From Hyphomicrobiales bacterium (GTDB lineage Bacteria; Pseudomonadota; Alphaproteobacteria; Rhizobiales; Rhizobiaceae): a stretch of 64,000 nt of DNA. The notes under the pieces are model-generated. The model did not search any database. It was not told the DNA's origin and was given only the letters and a program-made list of their open reading frames with translations. A program made the position numbers and the translations under genes. The stretch covers positions 186,001 through 250,000 of the forward strand of contig UBPA01000003.1 in assembly GCA_900467185.1 (NCBI GenBank), in the 5' to 3' direction. Below are positions 41,712-50,642 of the stretch, in pieces. The number at the start of each line of letters is the position of its first letter. The first letter of the stretch is position 1.

Positions 41712-42737
41712 TCAGCCTCCCAGCTTCGAAAGACTTGCAAGGTCTGGCAGATCGAAAATCGACATGTCGGCGGCCTCGGCTGGAGCATGCGTGCGTTCCC
41801 CGACCCGCAGCTTGGCGGAGCGGGCGCGCGGATTCCTGGATGATTCGTCTTCGCTGGCAGCAATCATCGCCTTACCAACTGGTGCGAAGGTTGCCGGGCG
41901 TTCGTGCATGATGGGAAGATGACGCGAGCCCGATGCCTTGCCGGCGCGGTCCTGGAAGAATTTCTTGACGATCCGGTCTTCGAGCGAGTGGAACGTGACA
42001 ACGCTCAGCCGACCGCCGGGCTTCAGCGCGCGCTCGGCGGCAAACAGCGCCTGAGCGAGCTCGCCAAGCTCGTCGTTGACGAAGATGCGCAGCGCCTGGA
42101 AGACACGGGTTGCCGGATGGATCTTGTCCTTGGCCTTGCGCGGGGTCACCACCTCGATCAGCCCGGCAAGATCGCGCGTCGTCTCGAACGGGGTCTCCGT
42201 CCGGCGCTTCTCGATGGCGCGCGCGATGCGGCCCGACTGCGGCTCTTCGCCGAGAAAACCGAAGATGCGGATGAGATCGCCGACCTTCGCGCGGTTCACG
42301 ACATCGGCCGCGGACACACCATGGCTCGACATGCGCATGTCGAGCGGCCCGCGCCGCTGGAACGAGAAACCGCGATCGGCCTCGTCGATCTGCATGGAGG
42401 ACACGCCGATATCGAGCACGACGCCATCGAGCCCGCCTTCGGGTGCATGACGGGCCAGCTCGGAAAATTGTGCGTGGACGAGGGTGAGCCGACCGGCGCT
42501 CGCCGCAACGAGCGCCTGCCCGGCAGCGATCGCACTCGGATCGCGATCGAGCGCGATCACATCGGCGCCGCCCTCGAGAATCGCTGACGTGTACCCGCCA
42601 GCACCGAACGTGCCATCGAGGATCGTCTTGCCGGGTCCCGGCTGAAGACTGTTCAAAACCTCTGGGAGAAGAACCGGAATGTGGCGGACCGGTCCGCCAT
42701 CGGCTCCAGTTGCACTGTCGCCAAGATCCGCCACCAT
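41712..42737 (-). CDS. rsmH: 16S rRNA C1402 N4-methyltransferase
   Basis: A 341-residue SAM methyltransferase (MraW) that methylates N4 of C1402 of 16S rRNA. Landmarks are [30 protein letters not shown] (SAM loop), [52 protein letters not shown] and [18 protein letters not shown]. The open frame continues upstream to 43376 through mraZ in another frame; the ATG at 42737, 15 nt after the mraZ stop, is the sensible start. Confidence 0.95.
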   Translation of the reverse strand: MVADLGDSATGADGGPVRHIPVLLPEVLNSLQPGPGKTILDGTFGAGGYTSAILEGGADVIALDRDPSAIAAGQALVAASAGRLTLVHAQFSELARHAPEGGLDGVVLDIGVSSMQIDEADRGFSFQRRGPLDMRMSSHGVSAADVVNRAKVGDLIRIFGFLGEEPQSGRIARAIEKRRTETPFETTRDLAGLIEVVTPRKAKDKIHPATRVFQALRIFVNDELGELAQALFAAERALKPGGRLSVVTFHSLEDRIVKKFFQDRAGKASGSRHLPIMHERPATFAPVGKAMIAASEDESSRNPRARSAKLRVGERTHAPAEAADMSIFDLPDLASLSKLGG

Positions 42738-42751
42738 TCCGTCTCTCCATG

Positions 42752-43192
42752 CTAGCCGGGGCGCAGACCTCGCAACCTGCGTTCCTGACGTGCCGCCGCC
42801 TGTGCTTCCTGAAACACCTGCGGCGCCCATAACTGAAAGTGATCCGCCCGGCCAACGAAAGTCACCTCGTTGGTGATGCCGGTGAAGTCGCGGATGAAAT
42901 CCGTGACCATCAACCGACCTTCCTGGTCGAGCTTCATGAAGACCCCGCCCCCGTGAATGAGGAGCGACATCTCGTTGGCTTGCGGCGAAAACGGATCCTC
43001 GCCCGCAATCTGCCGCTCGAAACGGTCCAGCAATTCCGGTCCGCCCGCACTGATGGCCGGGAACACGAAATCCTGGAAACAATATAGCTCCCGGATATCC
43101 AGCTTTGCCAGCACGCCGCGAAACGACGAGGGAACGGAGACCCGTCCCTTCGCATCGATACGGTTCGTGGCATGCGAGAGAAAGCGGTTCAT
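42752..43192 (-). CDS. mraZ: Transcriptional regulator MraZ
   Basis: A 146-residue protein with two AbrB-like MraZ half-domains. The first is [28 protein letters not shown] with the conserved D-x-K-G-R. The second is [22 protein letters not shown]. MraZ assembles into rings and binds direct repeats upstream of its own operon to repress or tune dcw transcription. A four-copy repeat array lies 174-208 nt upstream of this start. It is the first gene of the dcw cluster. Confidence 0.95.
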   Translation of the reverse strand: MNRFLSHATNRIDAKGRVSVPSSFRGVLAKLDIRELYCFQDFVFPAISAGGPELLDRFERQIAGEDPFSPQANEMSLLIHGGGVFMKLDQEGRLMVTDFIRDFTGITNEVTFVGRADHFQLWAPQVFQEAQAAARQERRLRGLRPG

Positions 43193-43365
43193 GACGCGCA
43201 ACAGCCGTTTTCATCCAATGCGCCGACGGCAAACGCCCGCAAGCAACCCCGGAAGCAGACACAATACGCCACCGCCGGGCGAGAGGCCCGTTCCAAAACC
43301 CCTGTCGGGGCAACCACCAAACTCGCGATGATCGGGCCGTCAACGACCCCTGTGCAGTGCATGAT

Positions 43366-43400
43366 TGGGATAGCATGGGACCATATGGGGGTCAATGGGA
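43366..43400. promoter_or_regulatory. MraZ-box array, four TGGGN repeats at 10-nt period
   Basis: On the plus strand, TGGGA (43366), TGGGA (43376), TGGGG (43386) and TGGGA (43396) are separated by exactly five nucleotides each time; a fifth, TGGGT at 43403, is out of phase. MraZ of E. coli is known to bind TGGGN direct repeats with 5-nt spacers in front of mraZ, so this is the likely autoregulatory operator. The boxes read on the strand opposite to mraZ. Confidence 0.8.
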
Positions 43401-43451
43401 TTTGGGTCGCTGGAGGGGCCGCCTCCACCCATCATTGATAGACTGTTAAGT

Positions 43452-43466
43452 TTAACAAATGGTTAC
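43452..43466. promoter_or_regulatory. CtrA-like box upstream of mraZ
   Basis: TTAA-N7-TTAC at 43452-43466 differs by one base from the first eight specified positions of the alphaproteobacterial CtrA consensus TTAA-N7-TTAA(C). It lies beside a GTTAA/TTAAC inverted repeat in an AT-rich patch that is the best candidate for the mraZ promoter. No other gene is seen in 43193-43626. Confidence 0.35.
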
Positions 43467-43626
43467 GATGGCCCCGGCAAGACTTTGTTTACAAAGCGCG
43501 TTCCAACAGGTTCGAAAAACCGCAGCATTCGGAAATGCTCAAATGCATGAGAGAACAGCGACATAGACAAAATGTGCGGGCACGCCGATACGGGGTATCG
43601 CACGCAGGAATGGTAGGAAGGGAAAA

Positions 43627-44038
43627 AGCGCCAGTCGGCCTGTAAGCCGGGTTCTGTATGACTCCGGCCGGTTGAGGACCGGAACGTGGCAGCCATTCAT
43701 CTGGGACGACGCTCGCGCGCCGCCTCGTGCAACCCACCCGGATGACTGGCCCGGAACAGGCCGGCAGCCTTGCGGCTCCCACGTCATCCCTATTCGGTCT
43801 TGCTCCCGGTGGGGTTTACCGTGCCGCCCCTGTTACCAGACGCGCGGTGGGCTCTTACCCCACCCTTTCACCCTTACCCGCGTCAGACGCGGGCGGTTTG
43901 CTTTCTGTGGCACTGTCCCTGAGGTCGCCCTCGCCGGACGTTATCCGGCACCGTTTTTCCGTGGAGCCCGGACTTTCCTCCCCCCGCAACCTTTCGGTCA
44001 TAGCGGAGAGCGGCTGCCCGGCCGACTGGCAGCGCCCT
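43627..44038 (-). ncRNA. rnpB: RNase P RNA (type A)
   Basis: This is the catalytic RNA that matures tRNA 5' ends. The 5' and 3' ends pair in P1 (CCAGTCGGCC with GGCCGACTGG). The conserved 5' block with AAGTCCGGGCTCCACGG and a GAAAGG-containing segment is present. The conserved 3' block is CAGAACCCGGCTTACAGGCC, followed by a T-run (CGCTTTTTCCC) that can serve as terminator. The length of about 412 nt fits alphaproteobacterial type A RNAs. Exact ends are approximate by a few nt. Confidence 0.95.
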
Positions 44039-44093
44039 GATAGCGGAGACTTCCGGCCTTGGCCAGCTTTATCCACGAGCAGTCGTAAGGGTC

Positions 44094-45275
44094 TCAGGCA
44101 AAGATCGGCGCGAAGGACTGCGTGTAGCCGTCGTCGTCCACCACGCCGTTAAGGATGAGCGAGGCCCCGAGCCGGCCGATCTCGTCGCAGCTCTTCGCCG
44201 CCATGCCGTTGCCGCCGGTGAGAAGCGCGACACGGTCGGACTCGACATAGCCGATATAGGGATAGCCGCTCTCCGTCAGCGAAACGACGCACGGCGAGAA
44301 ATGCGTGGAGACCGGTGCGAAATCCGGCAGGACATCGGCGAGATGTCGCGCCAGATGCGCCGCGGCCTCGCCGCGTCCGCCGCTGCGGAACCACGACCGG
44401 ATCGCCCCCTCGTCGCCGAGCGCAAGATCGTCCGGATCTCCGCCGATCTTGATGTAGGTCTTGCCGTCGGGGTAGAGGATCGGCGGCAGAAGGTAGAAGC
44501 TTTCGGCCTCCGTCGGCCCGTTGCGGATGAGCGAGGGCATGAGAGACAGGCGCTCCCGATCCGCCTCGGCAACTTCCGCGAAGAGAACCGTGCGCGCCAT
44601 GACCTGCATGGCAGGCCTGCGTCGCAGAAGCCTGTCCGACAGCGCGAACCCGCCGGTCGCCACCAGCACCTTCTGCGCCCGGTACGCGGCACCATCGGCA
44701 GTCGTCACCGTCACGCCGTCCGTGGTCTCGGCAAGGCCGGTCACCACGTGGCTGATGACGGACGCGCCGGCCATGGCGGCACAGACGGTCTCTGCGGCCA
44801 CCAGTGCCCGCGGGTTCACATGCCCGGCAGCGCGCGCCTCGAAAATTCCGCTCTCATGGTCATGGAAGGAAAAATGGGGAAAGCGCGATCGCAGGTCGGT
44901 CTTCGCCATCCGGGCGATGGGGACGTCGAGCCCTCGCGCGGCGGCATCGACATTGCGCAGATACGCACCCCCGTCTGCCGCCGCGATCAGGCAACCGACC
45001 TCGGTATAGAAGGAAACGCCGGACCGGGTCTCGATCCCGTGATAGCGTTCGATGGAGCGGCGGGCCATGCGCGCCCAGTCGCCGTCGCTGTCGATGGTGC
45101 GGGTGATCCGGCCATTGTCGTAGTGGCTGGAGAAGACGCCCTCATGCGTGGCCCAGTCGCGCGGCTCGTCCGGGCCGATCAGGGCGACGCTCGTCCCGCT
45201 CACCGCCAGATGGCGCGCGGCGGCCGCGCCCATCATACCCTTGCCGATCACGATCGTGTCGAACGTTCCGCTCAT
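44094..45275 (-). CDS. SolA/sarcosine oxidase-like FAD oxidoreductase
   Basis: A 393-residue FAD-dependent amine oxidase of the DAO family. The dinucleotide loop is DTIVIGKGMMGAAAARHLA at the N-terminus. GVSFYTEVGCLIA and AAYRAQKVLVATGGFALSDRLL are in the middle, and the FAD-covering end is GYPYIGYVESDRVALLTGGNGMAAKSCDEIG. It resembles N-methyl-tryptophan and monomeric sarcosine oxidases, but the Cys that carries covalent FAD is not obvious, so the substrate is uncertain. The ATG at 45275 has CGGAG about 6 nt upstream; 45281 is the alternative. Confidence 0.78.
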   Translation of the reverse strand: MSGTFDTIVIGKGMMGAAAARHLAVSGTSVALIGPDEPRDWATHEGVFSSHYDNGRITRTIDSDGDWARMARRSIERYHGIETRSGVSFYTEVGCLIAAADGGAYLRNVDAAARGLDVPIARMAKTDLRSRFPHFSFHDHESGIFEARAAGHVNPRALVAAETVCAAMAGASVISHVVTGLAETTDGVTVTTADGAAYRAQKVLVATGGFALSDRLLRRRPAMQVMARTVLFAEVAEADRERLSLMPSLIRNGPTEAESFYLLPPILYPDGKTYIKIGGDPDDLALGDEGAIRSWFRSGGRGEAAAHLARHLADVLPDFAPVSTHFSPCVVSLTESGYPYIGYVESDRVALLTGGNGMAAKSCDEIGRLGASLILNGVVDDDGYTQSFAPIFA

Positions 45276-45324
45276 CGTCATCTCCGGACTGTACCATCTC
45301 GAACGAAGGTCTCAGCCCTCGCCT

Positions 45325-45957
45325 TCACGAGTCCAGCAGAGTCTGGACCTTGCCGCAATAGCGCCGGGAGACCGGGTTCATGCGGGTGGCGCCATGACCG
45401 GCGTTGTAGCGCAGGATGGTACCGCACGTGAAGCCGCCAGAGAGGCGATGCGCCTTGGCAAGATACTTCATGCCGAATTTTATGTTCGTTTCCGGATCGA
45501 ACAGCCCTGCCCGGCTGCCGTCATACCCCATCATCCGCGCCGTCGCCGGCTTGATCTGCATGAGCCCGATTTCACCGGCACTGCCGCGCGCCTTCGGGTT
45601 GAAATTGCTCTCGACCCGGATGACCGCATGCGCCAGATCGATCGGCACGCCGAAGGCCTGCGCATAGGTAGCGATGAGACCGGAATAGGCTGGCGCGTCC
45701 ATCTCGAAACTGGTCAGCGGAAAACCGAGCGTGCGCCCGATTTCGGGCAGCGAACGTGTCATCTCGGACGTTTTGACGTCCTCGAGAGAGGCTGTTCTCG
45801 TCGGTGAGGATTTAAGGGAAAGGTCTGTGGATGCAGTCTGGTAAGCGGCTTCCGGTGCCGGCACGACCGGTGCGAAAGCACCGGCGAATGATGGTTGAAC
45901 CCCCGAAAAAAGCACGCAAAAGCAGGCGGCTGCCTGGACGACAGTCGTTCGTCTCAT
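45325..45957 (-). CDS. Lytic transglycosylase, SLT domain (exported)
   Basis: A 210-residue protein with a signal peptide (cleavage probably after residue 25, SFAGA), a low-complexity stretch, and a C-terminal SLT domain. Catalytic Glu116 is in HAVIRVESNFNPKARG. GEIGLMQIKPATARMMGY and ILRYNAGHG follow, all goose-lysozyme-like. It cleaves the glycan strand with formation of 1,6-anhydro-MurNAc in the periplasm. Products of this reaction are substrates for AmpD, encoded 204 nt upstream on the same strand. Confidence 0.88.
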   Translation of the reverse strand: MRRTTVVQAAACFCVLFSGVQPSFAGAFAPVVPAPEAAYQTASTDLSLKSSPTRTASLEDVKTSEMTRSLPEIGRTLGFPLTSFEMDAPAYSGLIATYAQAFGVPIDLAHAVIRVESNFNPKARGSAGEIGLMQIKPATARMMGYDGSRAGLFDPETNIKFGMKYLAKAHRLSGGFTCGTILRYNAGHGATRMNPVSRRYCGKVQTLLDS

Positions 45958-46161
45958 GAATTTTGTAATCTCCGCTGGGATCGGGAAGCCAGCGGACGCC
46001 CCGCCCCGGCCTCGTCCGATCCATGATCATGGTCATCAGCGGGGAACGGTACGCAACCCTCAGGACCCCGCCCTCGGTACGGCGTCAAAATCCGTGTGGA
46101 ACATGGTCATGATATGGCGATGCAGCAAAATGCTGCGAAACGGTAAATGTGACGGCGATCG

Positions 46162-46926
46162 TCAGCGCGCGAACTGCGGCAGCGAACCGAGCAGCCGATG
46201 CAGCGTGTCGAGCGTCGAAATATCGGCGATTCCATCGACTTGGCTTGGTCGGAAATGGCGCTGAAAAGCCTCTACGACCCCGTGGGTCTTCTCGCAAAAT
46301 TCGCCAGTCACCTCAAGGCCATAGCCATAGAGCGACAGCATGCTCTGCACCGCTTCGACGGGCTGCCCGTGGTCGCCTCGCTGAAAGTAGCGTCCGCCGC
46401 CCACGGGCGCCGGCGCGACCCAGTGGCCAACGCCGTTTTCATACAAGTTCTTCCAGGGGAAATTTTCCCCTGGATCGACCTTGCGGACAGGGGCGATATC
46501 GCTGTGGGCAAGCACCCTCTCAGGGGCAATGGACCAGCGTTCGACACAAAACTGACACAGTTCGACGACCGCCGCGATCTGGACCGCAGGGTAATCCGGC
46601 AATCCGCCGGGATGTCCCGCATTGACGATCTCGATGCCGATCGAGCGGGAATTGATGTCCGTCTCGGTCTTCCAGACGCTCTTTCCGGCATGCCAGGCGC
46701 GCCGGTCCTCGGCCACCAGCTGGTCCACCCGGCCGTCCTCATGCACGAAGTAATGGCTGGAAACCTGGCTCTCCTCGCGACAAAGCCAGTCGAGCGCACC
46801 GGCCGCCGTCGGCATGCCGGTATAGTGCAGGATGATCATGTCGGGACCAGACACGCCCAACCGCTCGTTGTGATTGGGCGAGGCGACGAACCGCGCCTTC
46901 GGGAAGTCGCAGACGGGAAGGCTCAT
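46162..46926 (-). CDS. ampD: N-acetylmuramoyl-L-alanine amidase, AmpD-like with peptidoglycan-binding domain
   Basis: A 254-residue zinc amidase. The Amidase_2 domain (about 1-165) has PDMIILHYTGMPTA (zinc His), VSSHYFVHEDGRVDQLV, RAWHAGKSVW, SIGIEIVNAGH and LAHSDIAPVRKVDPGENFPWKNL. A C-terminal PG_binding_1 domain follows (VEAVQSMLSLYGYGLEVTGEF). It removes the stem peptide from anhydro-muropeptides in cell wall recycling. No signal peptide is apparent, so a cytosolic AmpD role is likely. It overlaps djlA by four nt (ATGA). Confidence 0.88.
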   Translation of the reverse strand: MSLPVCDFPKARFVASPNHNERLGVSGPDMIILHYTGMPTAAGALDWLCREESQVSSHYFVHEDGRVDQLVAEDRRAWHAGKSVWKTETDINSRSIGIEIVNAGHPGGLPDYPAVQIAAVVELCQFCVERWSIAPERVLAHSDIAPVRKVDPGENFPWKNLYENGVGHWVAPAPVGGGRYFQRGDHGQPVEAVQSMLSLYGYGLEVTGEFCEKTHGVVEAFQRHFRPSQVDGIADISTLDTLHRLLGSLPQFAR

Positions 46927-47630
46927 GCGGCGCGACGTTCTCTCTCGATCGCCGCATAGGCGGCGTTGAACGCGGCCATCCGGTCGTTCGCCGACGCATA
47001 CTGCTCGGCGGGAACGCCGCGGGCGACCAAAAGGTCGGGATGATACTCGGACACAAGCACGCGATAACGCCGGCGGATGGTCGAGAAATCGTCCTTCCGG
47101 GAAACGCCGAGCAGGTCATAGGGATCGACACCCTCAAGATAGGCATGCCGCGAGAGGATCGCCTCGAATTTCATATCGTCCATGCCGAAGATTTCGGCGA
47201 CGCGGCGCAGGAAGGTGAGTTCTTTCTCGTGCAGCGCCCCATCGGACTTGGCGATATGGAACAGCCCATCGATGATGTCTTCAAGCACCGGGCAATTGGC
47301 TTCGCCGGAAACGCAAAGCCCCGACAACTTCTCGGCATAGGCCTCGTATCCGGCCACGTCCTGGCGGGCGAGATTGTAGAGCCGGGCCACGTTCTGCGCC
47401 TGATCTTCCGGGAACTTGAAGATCTGTCGGAATGCGGAAACCTCGGCCTCCGTCACCACGCCATCCGCCTTTGCCATCTTGGCCGACAGCGCGATCATGG
47501 CAACCGAGAAGGCCACCTTGCGGCGTGTTTCCGGGTCGCCCTCGAACAGCGTCCGGATCGCTTCGACGAGACCCGACAGCGCATTGCCGGTCGATGTCAC
47601 GATTCCGATGAGGCGATCCCAGATCGACAT
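46923..47630 (-). CDS. djlA: TerB/J-domain co-chaperone, DjlA-like
   Basis: A 235-residue protein. After an N-terminal amphipathic segment comes a TerB-like domain (about 35-150), with KVAFSVAMIALSAKMAKADGVVTEAEVSAFRQIF and DGALHEKELTFLRRVAEIFGM. A C-terminal J domain follows (DPYDLLGVSRKDDFSTIRRRYRVLVSEYHPDLL) with the HPD motif that stimulates DnaK ATPase. E. coli DjlA has an N-terminal membrane helix; here that helix is weak. ampD is translationally coupled downstream. Confidence 0.88.
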   Translation of the reverse strand: MSIWDRLIGIVTSTGNALSGLVEAIRTLFEGDPETRRKVAFSVAMIALSAKMAKADGVVTEAEVSAFRQIFKFPEDQAQNVARLYNLARQDVAGYEAYAEKLSGLCVSGEANCPVLEDIIDGLFHIAKSDGALHEKELTFLRRVAEIFGMDDMKFEAILSRHAYLEGVDPYDLLGVSRKDDFSTIRRRYRVLVSEYHPDLLVARGVPAEQYASANDRMAAFNAAYAAIERERRAA

Positions 47631-47966
47631 GAAGATGGTCTTTCCCGTTTGTCCGGCCTGTCTCAGGCCCGTTTCGTCCGGCGGTGATTGTCAGGACTAA
47701 AGCGTCGCACATGCGATTTGTTGCATCGGAACAGCAGACATCTCGGGTCACAGCTCGGCAAGGAGCCGAAGTCTGATCAGATGTCGCCAGCGATTGCAAG
47801 ACGACGACGGCCTCGAATGACACTTTTGTGATGGCCCTCACTATTTTCATGCTGCAATTTGCGCTCCACGCTCGGCAGCCGTGCGGCTCATGTCATTTTA
47901 CTTACGGGGGATCTGGGCTAGGACAGATGCGGAACCCGATGAATGGCATCATCCCGAGGAGGAATC
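47631..47966. promoter_or_regulatory. Divergent region djlA-ampD / pfp
   Basis: A 336-nt gap without a credible gene. It must hold divergent promoters for djlA-ampD and pfp. I see no strong palindrome or riboswitch-like fold. AT content rises near 47826-47850 and 47895-47905, where the pfp promoter may lie. Confidence 0.35.
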
Positions 47967-49181
47967 ATGGCCAAGCAGAAAGTCGCAATGCTCACGGCAG
48001 GCGGTCTTGCCCCGTGCCTGTCGTCTGCCGTAGGCGGATTGATCGAGCGTTATACGGATATCGCTCCCGATATCGAACTCATGGCCTACCGCTCCGGCTA
48101 TCACGGCCTGCTTCTGGCCGACCGGATCGACATCACGCCGCAGATGCGCGAAAAGGCTGGCCTTCTGCATCGCTATGGCGGATCGCCCCTCGGCAACAGC
48201 CGCGTCAAGCTCACCAATGCCGCCGACTGCGTCAAGCGCGGCCTCGTCAAGGAGGGTGAAAATCCGCTGCGCGTCGCAGCCGAGCGCCTTGCCTCCGACG
48301 GTGTGACGATTCTCCACACGATCGGCGGCGACGACACCAACACCACGGCCGCCGATCTTGCCGCCTATCTCGGTGCCAACGGCTACGACCTCACCGTCGT
48401 CGGCCTGCCGAAAACGGTCGACAATGACGTGGTGCCGATCCGCCAGTCGCTCGGCGCCTGGACGGCTGCCGAATATGGCGCGAAATTCTTCGACAATGTC
48501 AGCAACGAGCAGAGCGCGGCGCCCAAGACGCTGATCGTTCACGAAGTCATGGGCCGCCACTGCGGCTGGCTGACCGCCGCCACGGCACGTTCCTACATGC
48601 AGACAGTCGAGAAAACCGAGTTCGTCGATGGCTTCATGATGAACAAGGCGCTCAAGACCATCGACGGTCTCTATCTCCCGGAGACAGCCTTCGATCTGCA
48701 GGCAGAAGCCGAGCGCCTGCGCGCCGTCATGGCGAAGACCGGCTATGTCACCCTCTTCGTCAGCGAAGGCGCCTGCATGGATGCGATCGTTGCCGAGCGC
48801 GAAGCCGCCGGCGAAACGGTCAAGCGCGACGCCTTCGGCCACGTCAAGCTCGACACCATCAATGTCGGCAACTGGTTTTCGAAGCAGTTCGCGGACCTTC
48901 TCGGCGCCCAGCGCGCCATGGTGCAGAAGTCCGGCTACTACGCCCGCTCCGCCCCGGCCAATATCGACGACCTCCGCCTCATCCAGGGCATGGTCGATCT
49001 CGCGGTCCAGAGCGCCCTCGACAAGGTCTCGGGCGTCACCGGCCATGACGAGGACCAGGGCGGCAAGCTGCGCACCATCGAGTTCCCCCGCATCCGCGGC
49101 GGCAAGCATTTCAACACGGCCACGCCATGGTTCGGCGAGGTGATGGATGCGATCGGCCAGAGCTGGAAGCCGGCACACTGA
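47967..49181 (+). CDS. pfp: PPi-dependent phosphofructokinase
   Basis: A 404-residue phosphofructokinase. Asp123 in the motif GGDDTN (residues 120-125) replaces the Gly of ATP enzymes (GGDGS). Lys149 in PKTVDND replaces the Gly of PGTIDND. Both substitutions mark the pyrophosphate-using class. The catalytic Asp152 and Asp154, VHEVMGRHCGWL and the substrate-binding VSEGACMD follow. The reaction fructose-6-P + PPi to fructose-1,6-P2 + Pi is reversible. The ATG at 47967 has GAGGAGGAATC directly upstream. It is monocistronic. Confidence 0.92.
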   Translation: MAKQKVAMLTAGGLAPCLSSAVGGLIERYTDIAPDIELMAYRSGYHGLLLADRIDITPQMREKAGLLHRYGGSPLGNSRVKLTNAADCVKRGLVKEGENPLRVAAERLASDGVTILHTIGGDDTNTTAADLAAYLGANGYDLTVVGLPKTVDNDVVPIRQSLGAWTAAEYGAKFFDNVSNEQSAAPKTLIVHEVMGRHCGWLTAATARSYMQTVEKTEFVDGFMMNKALKTIDGLYLPETAFDLQAEAERLRAVMAKTGYVTLFVSEGACMDAIVAEREAAGETVKRDAFGHVKLDTINVGNWFSKQFADLLGAQRAMVQKSGYYARSAPANIDDLRLIQGMVDLAVQSALDKVSGVTGHDEDQGGKLRTIEFPRIRGGKHFNTATPWFGEVMDAIGQSWKPAH

Positions 49182-49260
49182 CGACACGAAATCCGGGAAC
49201 CTGGCTGCTGGTTTTGTGATCCGCCGCCAGGCTCCCGAGCGCCGATAGACGGCAGAATAC

Positions 49261-49296
49261 GGCGCCGGGGCTTGGAAAAACAGAGGCTCCGGCGCC
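49261..49296 (+). terminator. Hairpin downstream of pfp
   Basis: An imperfect stem (GGCGCCGGGGCTT with GAGGCTCCGGCGCC) lies about 80 nt after the pfp stop. It has no T-run, so it may stabilise the mRNA end rather than terminate. I see no gene in the rest of 49182-49460. Confidence 0.3.
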
Positions 49297-49460
49297 CGCA
49301 TTTCCGGGCTTTCGCACCTGTGGAAACCTCCACCGACAGGGCCCATGTCCCGCCCTCGCTTGCGACCGGCCTTCATATAGGTTAATGACGGGCACGACAT
49401 GGCGGCTTTTGGCTGCAGCACTGGTAAGGCTACGGGGCCACAAAGCACGAAAGCGACAGC

Positions 49461-50504
49461 ATGGCAGTTTCACGTCTTTCCGTTCATAAACAATCTCTTA
49501 CGGCATGCGCACTGATCTCGGCGACCTTGATGGCCGGCTGCTCGAGCGTCGAGCGCACTCCGATGGAGCAGTTGATGGCAGCGCAGACGGTCACGCCGCT
49601 TGCCAAGCCCGGAACGGAAATGACGGCTTACGCTTTGCCGACACCGGACGGCGCAGCCACAACGGCCGCAGCCGCCCTCGCCGCCCAGACGGCCAATGCG
49701 TCGGCTTCCCCCTCCGCGACCGCACCGGGCGTTGCCGCGGCGACCACCACCACCGCGGTGGCCACAGCTTCGGCCGAGGCCGCAAAGACCGCACCGGCCA
49801 CCCCCTCGGCCATGACGGCACTGGCCAACACGGAGGTCGCGTCCCTCACCCCGGCCAAGACGACGACATCCGCCAACGCCGCCAACCCGCTTCTCGCCAC
49901 GACCGCGACCGATGCCCTGCCGGAAACCGCCAATGCGATGATCACCGTGCGCAAGGTCCCGGTTCAGCCGACGATCGCCAGCGCCGGCGCCATGGATTCC
50001 GACTTCGACACCGGCGAGCCGGTCGGCCTGGAAACGCTCGTCGCCAAGCGCATGATCGTTCCCGCCGCCAAGCCGCAGCTGATCTCGGTCGCCTATTCCA
50101 AAATGGAATCGGCCGCCAGCGCTCTCCTCGGCCGTGAGAAACCCACCAGTTCGCGTCCCGAACTCGACAAGCTCATCACCCATTACGCCAAGCTGAACGG
50201 CGTGCCCGAGGAACTGGTCCATCGCGTCGTCCGCCGCGAGAGCACCTACAATCCCCGCGCCTATCACAACGGCAACTACGGCCTGATGCAGATCCGCTAC
50301 AACACGGCCAAGGGTCTTGGTTACGACGGCCCGCCGGAAGGCCTGTTCGACGCGGAAACGAACCTGAAATATGCGACGCAGTATCTGCGCGGCGCCTGGG
50401 TCGTGGCCGAAAACCAGAACGACAATGCCGTCAAGCTCTATGCCAGCGGCTATTACTACCACGCCAAGCGCAAGGGTCTGCTCGACACCCTCGGCATGCG
50501 CTGA
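49461..50504 (+). CDS. Lytic transglycosylase, SLT domain, lipoprotein
   Basis: A 347-residue protein with a lipoprotein signal (ISATLMAGC, Cys27). A long Ala/Thr-rich low-complexity region (about 30-185) probably acts as a flexible tether from the outer membrane. A C-terminal SLT domain follows. It has PEELVHRVVRRESTYNPRAY with the catalytic Glu, NYGLMQIRYNTAKGLGY, and LKYATQYLRGAWVVAENQND. It cleaves peptidoglycan glycan strands. The final residues (YHAKRKGLLDTLG) resemble MltC/EmtA-like ends only loosely. Confidence 0.85.
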   Translation: MAVSRLSVHKQSLTACALISATLMAGCSSVERTPMEQLMAAQTVTPLAKPGTEMTAYALPTPDGAATTAAAALAAQTANASASPSATAPGVAAATTTTAVATASAEAAKTAPATPSAMTALANTEVASLTPAKTTTSANAANPLLATTATDALPETANAMITVRKVPVQPTIASAGAMDSDFDTGEPVGLETLVAKRMIVPAAKPQLISVAYSKMESAASALLGREKPTSSRPELDKLITHYAKLNGVPEELVHRVVRRESTYNPRAYHNGNYGLMQIRYNTAKGLGYDGPPEGLFDAETNLKYATQYLRGAWVVAENQNDNAVKLYASGYYYHAKRKGLLDTLGMR

Positions 50505-50642
50505 TCGCACATCCAGCCAGAGGCTGAATCGCGGTCAATCGCCTGATTGCGCTCCCGTCCCGCATGGCTCGGGACCCCAGCCCTTCGATCCCCCAGCGCT
50601 TTCCTCCCGGTCGAAATGTGAACGCCGGATGTCCCTGTGCCA

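Noticed and set aside
42738-43376. Upstream extension of rsmH to 554 residues
   Set aside because: It overlaps mraZ in another frame; family alignment begins at [11 protein letters not shown] just after the ATG at 42737.
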